Source: Deferrisoma camini S3R1
GTDB lineage: Bacteria > Desulfobacterota > Deferrisomatia > Deferrisomatales > Deferrisomataceae
Length of the DNA stretch: 64,000 nt
Assembly: GCF_000526155.1 (NCBI RefSeq)
Contig: NZ_JAFN01000001.1
Coordinates: 3,846,264-3,910,263 of the forward strand
Direction of reading: 5' to 3'
Position 1 is the stretch's first letter, and every line of letters starts with the position of its first letter. A program made the translations under genes and the position numbers. The notes under the pieces are model-generated. The model had not been told where the DNA came from. It saw only the letters and a program-made list of their open reading frames with translations, and did not search any database. Positions 7,685-16,589 of the stretch are shown here, piece by piece.

Positions 7685-9361
7685 ATGGCAGACAACCAGA
7701 ACCTGGAGGCGATCCGAAAAGAGAACGAGCGGTGGGCCCGGAAGGTGGCCGAGGCCACGGCCCGCTGGCCCGAGCGGCAGGAGGAGTTCCGCAGCCTCTC
7801 CGAGATCCCGATCCAGCGGCTGTACACCCCGGCCGACGTTCCGGAGCTGGAGTACCTGAAGGATCTGGGCTACCCGGGCGAGTACCCGTTCACCCGGGGG
7901 GTCCAGACCACCATGTACCGGGGCCGGCTGTGGACCATGCGCCAGTTCTCCGGCTTCGGCACGGCCGAGGAGACGAACCAGCGCTACAAGTTCCTGCTGG
8001 AGAACGGCCAGACGGGGCTGTCGGTGGCGTTCCACTACCCCACCCTCAAGGGGGTCAACTCCGACCATCCCCTGGCCCGGGGCGAGGTGGGCAAGTGCGG
8101 GGTGGCCATCGACAGCCTCCGGGACATGGAGATCCTCTTCGACGGCATCCCCCTGGACCAGGTGACCACCTCCATGACCATCAACCACCCGGCCCCCGTG
8201 CTCCTGGCCATGTACCTGGTGGTGGCCGAGAAGCAGGGGGTGGGCTGGGACAAGGTGGGCGGCACGGTGCAGAACGACCCCCTGAAGGAGTTTTTCGCCC
8301 AGAAGTCGTTCATCTGGCCGCCCCGGGAGAGCGTGCGGCTCCTGGTGGACACCATGGAGTTCTGCATGAAGCACGTGCCCAAGTGGCACCCGGTGTCCAT
8401 CTCGGGCTACCACATCCGCGAGGCCGGCAGCACGGCCCAGCAGGAGCTGGCGTTCACCCTCGCCGACGGCATCGCCTACGTGCAGGCCGCGGTGGAGCGT
8501 GGGCTCGATGTGAACGCGTTCGGGCCGATGCTCAGCTTCTTCTTCGACGCCCACATGGACTTCTTCGAGGAGATCGCCAAGTTCCGGGCGGCCCGGCGCA
8601 TGTGGGCCCGGATCATGAAGGAGCGGTTCGGCGCCACGAACCCCAAGGCCCTGTGGCTGCGGTTCCACACCCAGACCGCGGGCGTCAGCCTCACGGCCCA
8701 GCAGCCCCTGAACAACATCGTGCGCACCGCGTTCGAGGCCCTGTCCGCCGTGCTGGGTGGCACCCAGAGCCTGCACACCAACTCGTTCGACGAGGCCGAG
8801 GCCCTGCCCACCGAGGAGGCGGTGACCGTGGCCCTCAGGACCCAGCAGATCATCGCCCACGAGACCGGGGCCGCGAACACGGTGGACCCGTTGGCCGGGT
8901 CGTACTTCGTGGAGGCCCTCACCAACGAGATGGAGCGCCAGGCCGAGGAGTACATCCGCAAGATCGACGACCTGGGCGGCATGATCACGGCGGTGGAGCA
9001 GGGCTACCCCCAGGACGAGATCATGCGGGCCTCCATGGAGTTCCAGAAGGCCGTGGAGGAGGGCCGGAAGGTGATCGTGGGGGTCAACAAGTACCAGATG
9101 GGCGAGGAGAAGCCGATCCCGATCCTCAAGATCGACGACGCGGTGGAGCGGGCCCAGATCGCCCGCATCGAGGACACCAAGCGCAACCGCGACAACGCCA
9201 AGGTGGAGCGGTGCCTCCAGGAGATCCGCGACACCGCCCGGGCCGGGGACAACCTGCTCTACCCCATCCTCGAGGCCGTGCGCGAGTATGCCCTGCTGGG
9301 CGAGATCTGCGACGCCCTGGTGGACGTGTTCGGCGCCTACGAGGACCCGGCGGTCTTCTGA
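7685..9361 (+). CDS. B12-dependent acyl-CoA mutase, large (catalytic) subunit; isobutyryl-type residues
   Basis: 558 residues: the TIM-barrel substrate domain of the methylmalonyl-CoA mutase family without a B12 domain, which is encoded separately downstream. Family landmarks are [36 protein letters not shown] and the [15 protein letters not shown] segment. The residue equivalent to Tyr89 of methylmalonyl-CoA mutase is Phe88 (WTMRQF). The carboxylate-binding Arg207 is Gln206 ([11 protein letters not shown]). The Phe/Gln pair is the published signature of isobutyryl-CoA mutase (butyryl/isobutyryl-CoA interconversion). The next segment, [11 protein letters not shown], also departs from the usual DLPTQMGYDSD, so an unlisted substrate is possible. 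Strong ribosome site AAGGAGG. An annotation as methylmalonyl-CoA mutase would probably be wrong in substrate. Confidence 0.92.
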   Translation: MADNQNLEAIRKENERWARKVAEATARWPERQEEFRSLSEIPIQRLYTPADVPELEYLKDLGYPGEYPFTRGVQTTMYRGRLWTMRQFSGFGTAEETNQRYKFLLENGQTGLSVAFHYPTLKGVNSDHPLARGEVGKCGVAIDSLRDMEILFDGIPLDQVTTSMTINHPAPVLLAMYLVVAEKQGVGWDKVGGTVQNDPLKEFFAQKSFIWPPRESVRLLVDTMEFCMKHVPKWHPVSISGYHIREAGSTAQQELAFTLADGIAYVQAAVERGLDVNAFGPMLSFFFDAHMDFFEEIAKFRAARRMWARIMKERFGATNPKALWLRFHTQTAGVSLTAQQPLNNIVRTAFEALSAVLGGTQSLHTNSFDEAEALPTEEAVTVALRTQQIIAHETGAANTVDPLAGSYFVEALTNEMERQAEEYIRKIDDLGGMITAVEQGYPQDEIMRASMEFQKAVEEGRKVIVGVNKYQMGEEKPIPILKIDDAVERAQIARIEDTKRNRDNAKVERCLQEIRDTARAGDNLLYPILEAVREYALLGEICDALVDVFGAYEDPAVF

Positions 9362-9414
9362 CCGCGGCCGGAACATTCCGGGCCCCGGCAGGCCCGTTTC
9401 AGGAGGACACAGCG

Positions 9415-9810
9415 ATGAAACAGAAAAAGGTGCGGGTGCTCATTGCCAAGCCGGGCCTCGACGGCCACGACCGGGGGGCCAAGGTGGTGGCCCGGTTCCT
9501 TCAGGAGAACGGCTACGAGGTGATCTACACGGGGCTGCACCAGAGCCCCGAGCAGATCGTGAACGCGGCCCTCCAGGAGGCGGTGGATGCCATCGGCATC
9601 TCGGTGCTGTCGGGGTCCCACAACTACGTGTTCCCCGAGGTGATGAAGCTCCTGAAGGAGCGGGGCATGGACGACGTGGTGGTGTTCGGCGGGGGCACCA
9701 TCCCCGAGGAGGACATCCCGCCGCTCCTGGCCACCGGCGTGAAGGCCCTGTTCCGGCCCGGCACCCCGTTGGAGGAGGTGCTCGAGTTCATGAAGGAGAA
9801 CGTGGGGTGA
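9415..9810 (+). CDS. B12-binding small subunit of the acyl-CoA mutase
   Basis: 131 residues forming a stand-alone cobalamin-binding Rossmann domain. The base-off/His-on motif is present: Lys12, Asp16, His18 and Gly21 within AKPGLDGHDRG, followed by the expected SVLSGSH and FGGGTIP segments. It would supply adenosylcobalamin to the large subunit 53 bp upstream. Split large/small architecture is typical of isobutyryl-CoA mutase (IcmA/IcmB) and of the archaeal mutases. GGAGGACACAGCG precedes the ATG. The MeaB gene starts 22 bp later. Confidence 0.93.
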   Translation: MKQKKVRVLIAKPGLDGHDRGAKVVARFLQENGYEVIYTGLHQSPEQIVNAALQEAVDAIGISVLSGSHNYVFPEVMKLLKERGMDDVVVFGGGTIPEEDIPPLLATGVKALFRPGTPLEEVLEFMKENVG

Positions 9811-9832
9811 CCCGCCCGCGGAGGCCGTCGCG

Positions 9833-10792
9833 ATGAACTACGTCGAAGAGGCCCTTCGGGGCAACCAGCTGGCCGGGGCCCGGCTCATCCGGCTCCTGGA
9901 GGAGGGGGACCCCCAGGGGATCGAGTACCTGAAGGCCCTGTACCCCCACACCGGTCGGGCGTTCATCCTGGGCATGACGGGCCCCCCGGGGGCGGGCAAG
10001 TCCACCCTGGTAGACCGGATCATCACCGAGTTTCGGCGCCGGGACCTCAAGGTGGGGGTGGTGGCCGTGGACCCGTCGAGCCCGTTCAGCGGGGGCGCGA
10101 TCCTGGGGGACCGGGTGCGCATGCAGCGCCACGCCACCGACCCCGGGGTGTTCGTGCGGTCCATGGCCACCCGGGGGCACCTGGGGGGCTTGAGCCGGGC
10201 CACGGGCGAGGCCGTGCTGGTGCTGGACGCCATGGGCTACGACGTGATCCTGATCGAGACCGTGGGCGTGGGCCAGGACGAGGTGGAGATCGTGGACATG
10301 GCCCACACCACCGCCGTGGTGTGCCTGCCGGGCATGGGCGACGACATCCAGGCCATGAAGGCCGGCATCCTGGAGATCGGGGACCTGTTCATCGTGAACA
10401 AGGCCGACCGGCCGGGCGCCGACGAGGTGGTCAAGCAGCTCCAGGTCATGCTCGAGATGCGCACGGCCCACGACCAAGACGCCTGGCGTCCCCCGGTGCT
10501 CAAGACCGTGGCGGTCCGGAACGAGGGCATCGCCGAGGTGGTGGACGCCTTCTACGCCCACCGGGACCACCAGGAACGCACAGGGGTTCTGGCGGAGCGC
10601 AAGGCCAAGCGCCAGATGCACTTCTTCCGGGAGCTGGTCAAGGAGATGGCGGCCGAGCGGATCTTCGGGGCTGCGGAGGGTTCGGCCGACTACGCCCGCA
10701 TGCTCGAGGACCTCACGGCCCGACGGCTCGACCCCTACACCGCTGCCGAGACCCTGCTGGACCAGACCCTGGGCGGGGGGAATCCCCGGTAG
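9833..10792 (+). CDS. meaB: MeaB/ArgK-family G-protein chaperone of the B12 mutase
   Basis: 319 residues, standard for the G3E GTPase that gates cobalamin loading and protects B12-dependent mutases from inactivation. The P-loop TGPPGAGKST lies near residues 50-60. Further GTPase segments are VVAVDPSSPFSGGAILGDR, VILIETVGVGQDEV (switch/Walker B) and VNKADRPGADEV (base recognition). Its place directly after the mutase subunits confirms that the upstream proteins form a working B12 enzyme. The C-terminal dimerisation arm is intact (LDPYTAAETLL). Confidence 0.95.
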   Translation: MNYVEEALRGNQLAGARLIRLLEEGDPQGIEYLKALYPHTGRAFILGMTGPPGAGKSTLVDRIITEFRRRDLKVGVVAVDPSSPFSGGAILGDRVRMQRHATDPGVFVRSMATRGHLGGLSRATGEAVLVLDAMGYDVILIETVGVGQDEVEIVDMAHTTAVVCLPGMGDDIQAMKAGILEIGDLFIVNKADRPGADEVVKQLQVMLEMRTAHDQDAWRPPVLKTVAVRNEGIAEVVDAFYAHRDHQERTGVLAERKAKRQMHFFRELVKEMAAERIFGAAEGSADYARMLEDLTARRLDPYTAAETLLDQTLGGGNPR

Positions 10793-10877
10793 CCGCAGAG
10801 CCTTTTTGACTCCGGGTCTGCGCTCCTGGTAGAAGGGGGCGACACCCGTCGACCCGGCGCGGGTGGGGAGGTGGAGC

Positions 10878-11480
10878 GTGCAGGCCCTGGAGCAGCAGGT
10901 GCTGCGGGTGGACGCCGCGGGGGTCCCCCTGGAGTGGGTGGACTACCAGGAGGCGGTGCGGCTGTACTACCTGGGGCGGGTGGTGTACTCGCTGGGCCGC
11001 ACCGTGTACCGGGTGCGGGGCGGGGTGAACGCCCGAACCGGAAGGCGTACGGTCATCGCCGTGCAGGCGATCGTGGCCACCGCCTCGGACCGCCGTGCCA
11101 TCAAGAAGGCCCTGGCCCGGTGCACCCCCCCGCTGTCGAACGCCACCCTGTTCCGCCGGGACGCGTACCTGTGCCTGTACTGCGGCAGGCGCTTCCGCCG
11201 GAGGGATCTCTCCCGGGACCACGTGACCCCCCTGAGCCGGGGCGGCACCGACACCTGGAACAACGTGGTCACCGCCTGCAAACGCTGCAACCACCGCAAG
11301 TCGGGCCGCACACCCGAGGAGGCGGGCATGCAGCTCCTGGCCGTGCCGTTCACCCCCAGCCACGCCGAGTACATCTACCTGCAGGGCCGGCGGGTGCTGG
11401 CCGACCAGATGGAGTTCCTCCTGGGTCACATCCCCCCCACGAGCCCGTTCCACCAACGGCTCCGGTGGTACCGCCACTGA
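10878..11480 (+). CDS. HNH endonuclease family protein
   Basis: About 200 residues. A C-terminal HNH/McrA-type zinc module is clear: CLYCGRRF, then SRDHVTPLSRGG with the catalytic His, TWNNVVTACKRCN with the second CXXC, and HRKSGRTPEEAG. This class often nicks or cuts DNA in mobile-element or repair contexts; no partner is adjacent here. The GTG at 10878 is preferred because GGGAGGTGGAGC lies just upstream; an in-frame GTG at 10863 would add five residues. The gene ends 9 bp before the convergent kinase gene. It is short but has the complete motif set, so probably intact. Confidence 0.85.
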   Translation: MQALEQQVLRVDAAGVPLEWVDYQEAVRLYYLGRVVYSLGRTVYRVRGGVNARTGRRTVIAVQAIVATASDRRAIKKALARCTPPLSNATLFRRDAYLCLYCGRRFRRRDLSRDHVTPLSRGGTDTWNNVVTACKRCNHRKSGRTPEEAGMQLLAVPFTPSHAEYIYLQGRRVLADQMEFLLGHIPPTSPFHQRLRWYRH

Positions 11481-11489
11481 GCCTCCGCC

Positions 11490-14400
11490 TCAGCACCCCT
11501 GCCCTCCCGCGCGGCGGATGGCTGCGGAACGGTCGCGGGGGAGCACCACCACGAACCGGGCTCCTCCCTGGGGAGGAGACTCCACCCGGATCTCTCCGCC
11601 GTGGTGGTTCACGACGATGTCGTAGGAGAGGTTCAGGCCGAGCCCCGTGCCCTCCCCCGGCGGCTTGGTGGTGAAGAACGGATCGAACAGCCGGTCCACG
11701 ACCTCGGGTGGAATGCCGGGGCCGTCGTCGGTCACTTCGCAGTACACGTTCTCGTCGTCCGCATAGGTTCGCACCGTGATCCGGCCGGGGGCGGCCCGGT
11801 CCTGGGAGGCGATGGCCTGGGCCGCGTTCACCACGAGGTTCAGGAGGACCTGGTTGATCTCGTTGCCGATGGCGTCGATCTCCGGCACGGGGCCCAGCGC
11901 GGTCTCCGCCTCGGCCACGTACTTGTACGCATTGCGGGCCACCACCAGCGTGCTGCGGACCCCCTCGTTGAGATCGTAGGGGGCGTGCTCCAGGGCGTCG
12001 ATCCGGGAGAAGCTGCGCAGGTTCTGCACGATGGAGCGGATCCGCTCGAACCCGTCGGCACACTCGGTGAAGATGTCGGCCATGTCGGACAGTAGGTACC
12101 CCACTTCGTGCTCCTGCTCCAGGGCCTCCAGGCGCTCGGCCCAGCCTCCGCTCCCCGCCTCGGCCCGTACCGCTTCCAGGAACGCCTCCAGGTCCCGGGC
12201 GTAGCCCCGCAAGGTGTTGAAGTTGCTGGTGACGAATCCGAGGGGGTTGTTGATCTCGTGGGCCACGCCGGCGGCCAGCTGGCCGATGGAGGCGAGCTTG
12301 GCCTGCTGGACCAGCTTGGCCTGGGTCTGCTGGAGCTCGGCGTGGGCGTGCTCGAGGGCGGCCAGGGTCTCGCGCAGCTCCCGGGTGCGCTCTTCCACCC
12401 GAATCTCCAGCTCGTCGCGGGCTCGGCGGAGGGCCTCGTCGGCCCGGGCGCGGCGGATCAGGGCCGCCAGGGCGCTCCCCAACCCCTCCAGGAACGCGGT
12501 CTCCTCGGCCTCGGCCCGTGGGGTTCCCTCACGGGCGTACAGGCACATCACGCCGATGGTGTCGTCGCCGTCGCGGATCGGCACGATGAAGTGCCCGTGG
12601 AGGTGCGGCGACGGCAGATGATCCGGTTCGGCCGAGCTCGCGCACACGACCCGGCCGTTCTGGGCGGCCAACCCGCACAGGCAGTCCCCGACCCGTACCG
12701 TGGCGCACCGCTCCTCGATCTCGGGGGCGAGGCCTTGCGCGGTCACCCGCCGGAGGATGTCTCCCTCCCGGAGGAACACGGCTCCGGCCGGCCGCAGTTC
12801 CATCCATGGGCTCTCCAGAACGATCCCCAAGGCCCGGGCGAGTTGCCCCTCGAGCGGCCCTCCCTCGAACGAGATCCGAAGCAGCCGGTTGATGGTCTGC
12901 TGGGCCTGGTGGGCTCGCACGCGCTCGCGTTCGGCGCGGGTGCGGGCCTCGATCTCGGCGTCGCGCTGGGCCAGGGCCTGGATCAGCTCCTCGGCGTGGC
13001 GCCGGAGCTCGGCGGCCCGGGCCCGGTAATGGTTAATCCGCCGCTGGAGCTGGGCCGGCGCGAGGCCCAGGTCGGCCAAGACCCTGGAGTACACCCGGGT
13101 CAGTTCCTGGCGCTCAGTCCCACTCAAAATCCTGGCCGCCTTGACCACCTGGTGGGCCGTGGCCGCCCCCACGCCTCCGGCCAGCACGTTCTCCGCCTCG
13201 GCCACGAGCCCCGCGAGCCGGGCGAGGGGAGCGCTCTCGCGGCCCACGAGCCCGGCCCGCACCAGACACCGGGCTGCCAGGTCCCGCGCCTGGGTTTCCC
13301 CGAAGTACTTGCGGAACAGGATTTCGATCCGCTCGCGCTTGGCCTCCACGGACACCACCGGGCCCTCCTCCAGCCCGTCCTCCCACGGGGTGCCGGGTTC
13401 CTCGTCGGATACGAAGTCCTCCACCACGGAGAGCGTCGACGGGCTCGGCGGAGCGAGCAGGGACCCGAGCACCAACCCCCCCAGGTTGGTCACCAGGGTC
13501 CAGAACGCGGCATGGGTGTATACGTCGGGAAACGCGATGCCGGCCAGGGCTTCGGGGGCCCAGACCCCCCCGGCTGTCGCGGCCATCCAGGCCTCTGCCG
13601 GTGCCCACCCGCTCCGGGCCAGGGCCGGGAGGAGGAGGGTGTATGCCCACACCCCGTACCCCGCGGCGAGCCCGGCCAGGGCGCCGGTCCGCGACGCCCC
13701 CCGCCACAGGAGCCCCACCACCCCCGGCACGGCGAACTGCAGGACCGCCACGAACGAGATCATGCCGATGTTGACCAGCATGTACGACCCGGCCAGGTGG
13801 GCCTGGACCCAGTACCCGAACAACACCACCCCCACGATGGCGACCCGCCGGCAGGTGAGCAGGTGCTCCCTCAGAAACCCCAACCCCGGCACGAACCCGG
13901 CGGCGGGTACCAGGAGGTGGTTCGTGGCCATGGTGGCCAGGGCCACGGAGCTCACCATGATCATGCCGGCTGCCGCCGAGAATCCTCCGACGGCCACGAC
14001 CAGGGACAATGCCGGGCCCGCGTGGGCCAGGGGAAGGGTGAGCACGAAGGTGTCCGCCTGGCCGGCCGGGTAACCCAAGGCACGGCCCGCCAACGCGATG
14101 GGGATCACGAACAGGTTGATGAGGAGCATGTACAGGGGAAAGATCCAGGCGGCCCTGCGTACGTGGCCCGGCTCGGCCGCCTCCACCACGGCCACCTGGA
14201 ACTGGCGAGGAAGGAACCAACCCGCAGCCGCGGCCAGCAGGATGTAGGCGGCCCACGAGGGGTAGGACGGTTCGGCCAGTACCTCCAACGCGCCGCTCCT
14301 TCGGGCCTGGAGGAGCAGGTCCGACAAGCCGTCGAACAGACCGAAGGTCACGAAGACGCCAGCGGTCAGGAACGCCACGAGCTTCACCAGGCACTCCACG

Positions 14401-14975
14401 GACACGGCCGCCACAAGCCCCGGGTGGCGCTCCGTCGCGTCCAGGTGCCGGGCTCCGAACAGGATCGAGAACAGGCACAGGACGATCACCGTCAATGGGG
14501 CCACGTGGTGCTCCACGCCGGCTGCCGCCTCGGCCGTGAGCAGACGGAACGTGGTGAGCACGGCCTTGAGCTGGAGGGCGATGTAGGGCGCGATCCCGAG
14601 CAGAGCGGCCACGGTCACCGTAGCCGCCACCGCCGGGGACTTTCCGTACCGAACGGCCAGGAAGTCCGCCACCGTGGTGATGCGGTGCCGTTGCTTGAGC
14701 CGGACCATCCGGTGCAGCAGGAGCCACCCGGCACCGAAGGCGAGGGTCGGCCCGAGGTAGATGGGTAGGAACAGGAGCCCCGAGGTGGCCGCCTTGCCCA
14801 CGCTTCCGTAGAAGGTCCAGCTGGTGCAATAGACGGCCAGCGACAGGGCGTAGACGTGCGGGCTGTGGGCGAACCGCCGGCCCCAGGGGCCTCCCCGCTC
14901 CACCAGGACGGCCAGGAGGAACAACCCGGCCATGTAGGCCACGAACACGAGAAGGATCGAGCCGGGGCTAAACAT
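11490..14975 (-). CDS. Sodium:solute symporter-fused sensor histidine kinase (CbrA-type)
   Basis: 1161 residues. The first ~480 form a 12-13-helix SSS-family transporter domain (TVADFLAVRYGKS, TSWTFYGSVG). A linker follows, then a GAF-like domain at about 700-840 (CLCGLAAQNGRVV) and a coiled coil. A HisKA domain has the phospho-accepting His in GVAHEINNPLGFV (about residue 900), and a HATPase domain shows NLVVNAAQAI, DDGPGIPP and GTGLGLNLSYDIV. Related proteins sense or transport nutrients and signal to a response regulator. No receiver is attached and no regulator gene is adjacent. Its ATG overlaps the end of the small membrane-protein gene by 8 bp, implying translational coupling. Confidence 0.93.
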   Translation of the reverse strand: MFSPGSILLVFVAYMAGLFLLAVLVERGGPWGRRFAHSPHVYALSLAVYCTSWTFYGSVGKAATSGLLFLPIYLGPTLAFGAGWLLLHRMVRLKQRHRITTVADFLAVRYGKSPAVAATVTVAALLGIAPYIALQLKAVLTTFRLLTAEAAAGVEHHVAPLTVIVLCLFSILFGARHLDATERHPGLVAAVSVECLVKLVAFLTAGVFVTFGLFDGLSDLLLQARRSGALEVLAEPSYPSWAAYILLAAAAGWFLPRQFQVAVVEAAEPGHVRRAAWIFPLYMLLINLFVIPIALAGRALGYPAGQADTFVLTLPLAHAGPALSLVVAVGGFSAAAGMIMVSSVALATMATNHLLVPAAGFVPGLGFLREHLLTCRRVAIVGVVLFGYWVQAHLAGSYMLVNIGMISFVAVLQFAVPGVVGLLWRGASRTGALAGLAAGYGVWAYTLLLPALARSGWAPAEAWMAATAGGVWAPEALAGIAFPDVYTHAAFWTLVTNLGGLVLGSLLAPPSPSTLSVVEDFVSDEEPGTPWEDGLEEGPVVSVEAKRERIEILFRKYFGETQARDLAARCLVRAGLVGRESAPLARLAGLVAEAENVLAGGVGAATAHQVVKAARILSGTERQELTRVYSRVLADLGLAPAQLQRRINHYRARAAELRRHAEELIQALAQRDAEIEARTRAERERVRAHQAQQTINRLLRISFEGGPLEGQLARALGIVLESPWMELRPAGAVFLREGDILRRVTAQGLAPEIEERCATVRVGDCLCGLAAQNGRVVCASSAEPDHLPSPHLHGHFIVPIRDGDDTIGVMCLYAREGTPRAEAEETAFLEGLGSALAALIRRARADEALRRARDELEIRVEERTRELRETLAALEHAHAELQQTQAKLVQQAKLASIGQLAAGVAHEINNPLGFVTSNFNTLRGYARDLEAFLEAVRAEAGSGGWAERLEALEQEHEVGYLLSDMADIFTECADGFERIRSIVQNLRSFSRIDALEHAPYDLNEGVRSTLVVARNAYKYVAEAETALGPVPEIDAIGNEINQVLLNLVVNAAQAIASQDRAAPGRITVRTYADDENVYCEVTDDGPGIPPEVVDRLFDPFFTTKPPGEGTGLGLNLSYDIVVNHHGGEIRVESPPQGGARFVVVLPRDRSAAIRRAGGQGC

Positions 14976-15192
14976 CGGCTCCTCCGCCCCGGCTCCGGCT
15001 TCCCCGGCCGGCCGCGGCCCAAGCCGCCAGCAGGACGAACGCGGCCCAGACCCCGAACAGGTACGCCACCGCCGCCACGGGACCCCAGCGAAACGCCGCC
15101 CTGAGCAGGGGCGCGTTCCATAGCAGGACGAACACGGCCGCCAGCAACCCGAGCCGGTCGCGGATCCGTGTGGGGGATGCTGCGGGATCCAT
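14968..15192 (-). CDS. Small two-helix membrane protein coupled to the symporter kinase
   Basis: About 74 residues with two hydrophobic segments (AAVFVLLWNAPLLRAAF and VAAVAYLFGVWAAFVLLAAW). Small two-helix proteins are commonly encoded just ahead of SSS transporters and SSS-kinases and may be accessory subunits. The ATG at 15192 is chosen because GGTGGAGA lies 7 bases upstream; the ATG at 15222 is also possible and would add ten residues. The stop codon lies inside the start of the kinase gene. The longer open frame further upstream has no coding character. Confidence 0.65.
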   Translation of the reverse strand: MDPAASPTRIRDRLGLLAAVFVLLWNAPLLRAAFRWGPVAAVAYLFGVWAAFVLLAAWAAAGRGSRSRGGGADV

Positions 15193-15316
15193 GGCCTGTC
15201 TCCACCGCCGTCGTGGTTTCATACCCCCGATTCGATCCATCGGCCCGTCGGAGGGAAATCTTGATCCGTTGGGGGGCGAGCGCCGAGCTGCCGGCGAAGG
15301 ACCGTGGGGTCCGCCG

Positions 15317-15345
15317 TTGACAGCGGTGGCCCCCCGTGGATACAT
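15317..15345 (+). promoter_or_regulatory. Candidate sigma-70 promoter upstream of the DUF364 gene
   Basis: A perfect TTGACA (15317-15322), a 17-base spacer, then the weak -10-like ATACAT. It lies in the 350-bp gap between the divergent small membrane-protein gene and the DUF364 gene, about 200 bp before the latter. Nothing else was seen in that gap. The weak -10 keeps confidence low. Confidence 0.35.
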
Positions 15346-15542
15346 GAAATACCGATGTGGTTCTCGCGTCCCTACCGAGTCGCTGCTGGGATGGCCCCTG
15401 CCGAGGACGGCGAGTCGTTGAGGGGCGTACCCGGATCGTCCTTGCGTCGGCGGAGAGGGGCTTCGCTGACGAGAACCGATGGGTTTGCGGAGGGGCCGGG
15501 TGTCAACGGCGTACTCGTTGCGTCGAGAAGGGAGGAGAGACC

Positions 15543-16367
15543 ATGGGAATTCTCGCCGAGGCCGCATCTCTGGTGGAGGATCGGTTGGGTCCGGCCGGCC
15601 GGGGCCTGCGGGTGGAGCGCGTGGTGGTGGGGCTTTTCTTCACCGGGGTGAAACTCTCGGACGGGTCGGGCGGGGTGTGCTACACCCCCGTGAAGGAGAT
15701 CCCCCAGGCCGTGTGCTGCCCCACGTCGGCGGGACGCACCTTCGATCCGGTGGGCGTCCGGGGCACGGGGGTCTGGGAGGTGCTCGAGGCCCTGGACTCC
15801 CGGGAGCCGATCAAGACGGCCGTGGCCGTCGCCACCCTGAACGCCTTGAGCGCGAGCTGGTGGGCCCGGGCCTCCAGCCTCCCCTACACCATCGAGACCG
15901 GCAGGGACGCCCAGGAGGTGATCCGCATGCCTGCCGGGGCCTCGGTGGCCCTGGTGGGCGCGTTCGTGCCGGTGCTGCGGCGCCTCAAACAGCGGGGCGG
16001 GACCTGGTGGGTCGTGGAGCAGGATCCCCGCACCCTGAAGCCCGACGAGCTACCCCACTATGTGCCGGCCGCCGACGCCCGCGACGTGCTCGCCCGGGCG
16101 GACGTGCTGGTGGTGACCGGGGTGACCCTGGTGAACCACACCCTGGAGGAGATCCTGGCGGTTGCCCGGCCCGGGGTCGAGATCGCGGTCATGGGGCCCA
16201 CGGCCAGCATGGTGCCCGACCCCCTCTTCGAGCGGGGGGTGCGCGTGGTGGGCGGCGTCTGGGTCCGCAGGACCGACGAGCTCCTCGACGTTCTGGCCGC
16301 GGGCGGCTCCGGATACCACTTCTTCGACACCCTGGCGGACCGCATCGTGATCCAGCGGCCGGCCTGA
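15543..16367 (+). CDS. DUF364/DUF4213 protein (putative heavy-metal chelation family)
   Basis: 274 residues. The N-terminal half (VERVVVGLFFTGVKL, CYTPVKEIP) resembles DUF4213. The C-terminal half has the DUF364 pattern of a Rossmann-like domain: VALVGAFVPVL, VVEQDPRTLKPDELPHY, ADVLVVTGVTLVNHTLEEIL and GPTASMVPDPLFERGV. Family members occur near metal- or molybdenum-related genes and are proposed to bind metals; no reaction is established. The ATG follows GGGAGGAGAGACC. The stop codon lies 10 bp before the left copy of the TraB 3'-end repeat, which shows what the ancestral neighbour was. Confidence 0.85.
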   Translation: MGILAEAASLVEDRLGPAGRGLRVERVVVGLFFTGVKLSDGSGGVCYTPVKEIPQAVCCPTSAGRTFDPVGVRGTGVWEVLEALDSREPIKTAVAVATLNALSASWWARASSLPYTIETGRDAQEVIRMPAGASVALVGAFVPVLRRLKQRGGTWWVVEQDPRTLKPDELPHYVPAADARDVLARADVLVVTGVTLVNHTLEEILAVARPGVEIAVMGPTASMVPDPLFERGVRVVGGVWVRRTDELLDVLAAGGSGYHFFDTLADRIVIQRPA

Positions 16368-16377
16368 CCCCTGCCGC

Positions 16378-16418
16378 TCACCCCACCAGGTCCTTGAGCC
16401 ACCCGAAGGCCACGAAGG
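16378..16418. repeat. Left 41-bp direct repeat: displaced 3' end of the TraB gene
   Basis: Identical over 41 bp to 28672-28712, in the same orientation. In that second copy the sequence is the last 12 codons plus stop codon of the TraB-family gene (minus strand). Reading the left copy further on the minus strand gives FSDLGGAGRA before the shared FVAFGWLKDLVG and stop, against FSNLGSALGT in the intact gene. The left copy is therefore a diverged 22-codon gene end, not a chance match. It marks the left edge of the 12.3-kb accessory island. Confidence 0.85.
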
Positions 16419-16589
16419 CCCTGCCTGCGCCTCCCAGGTCGGAAAAGCTGCAGGCTCACGAGCGCTTTTTCATCCTTTCGGGTGATTCACTTCCATCTAT
16501 GCTGTGTTAAAGATTGGCGCAGACTTGGGTACAGCCTTGTGCCCAGGAAGGCCCCCCTTGCTCATCTCCCTTGGGTTCGGAGGACCGAG

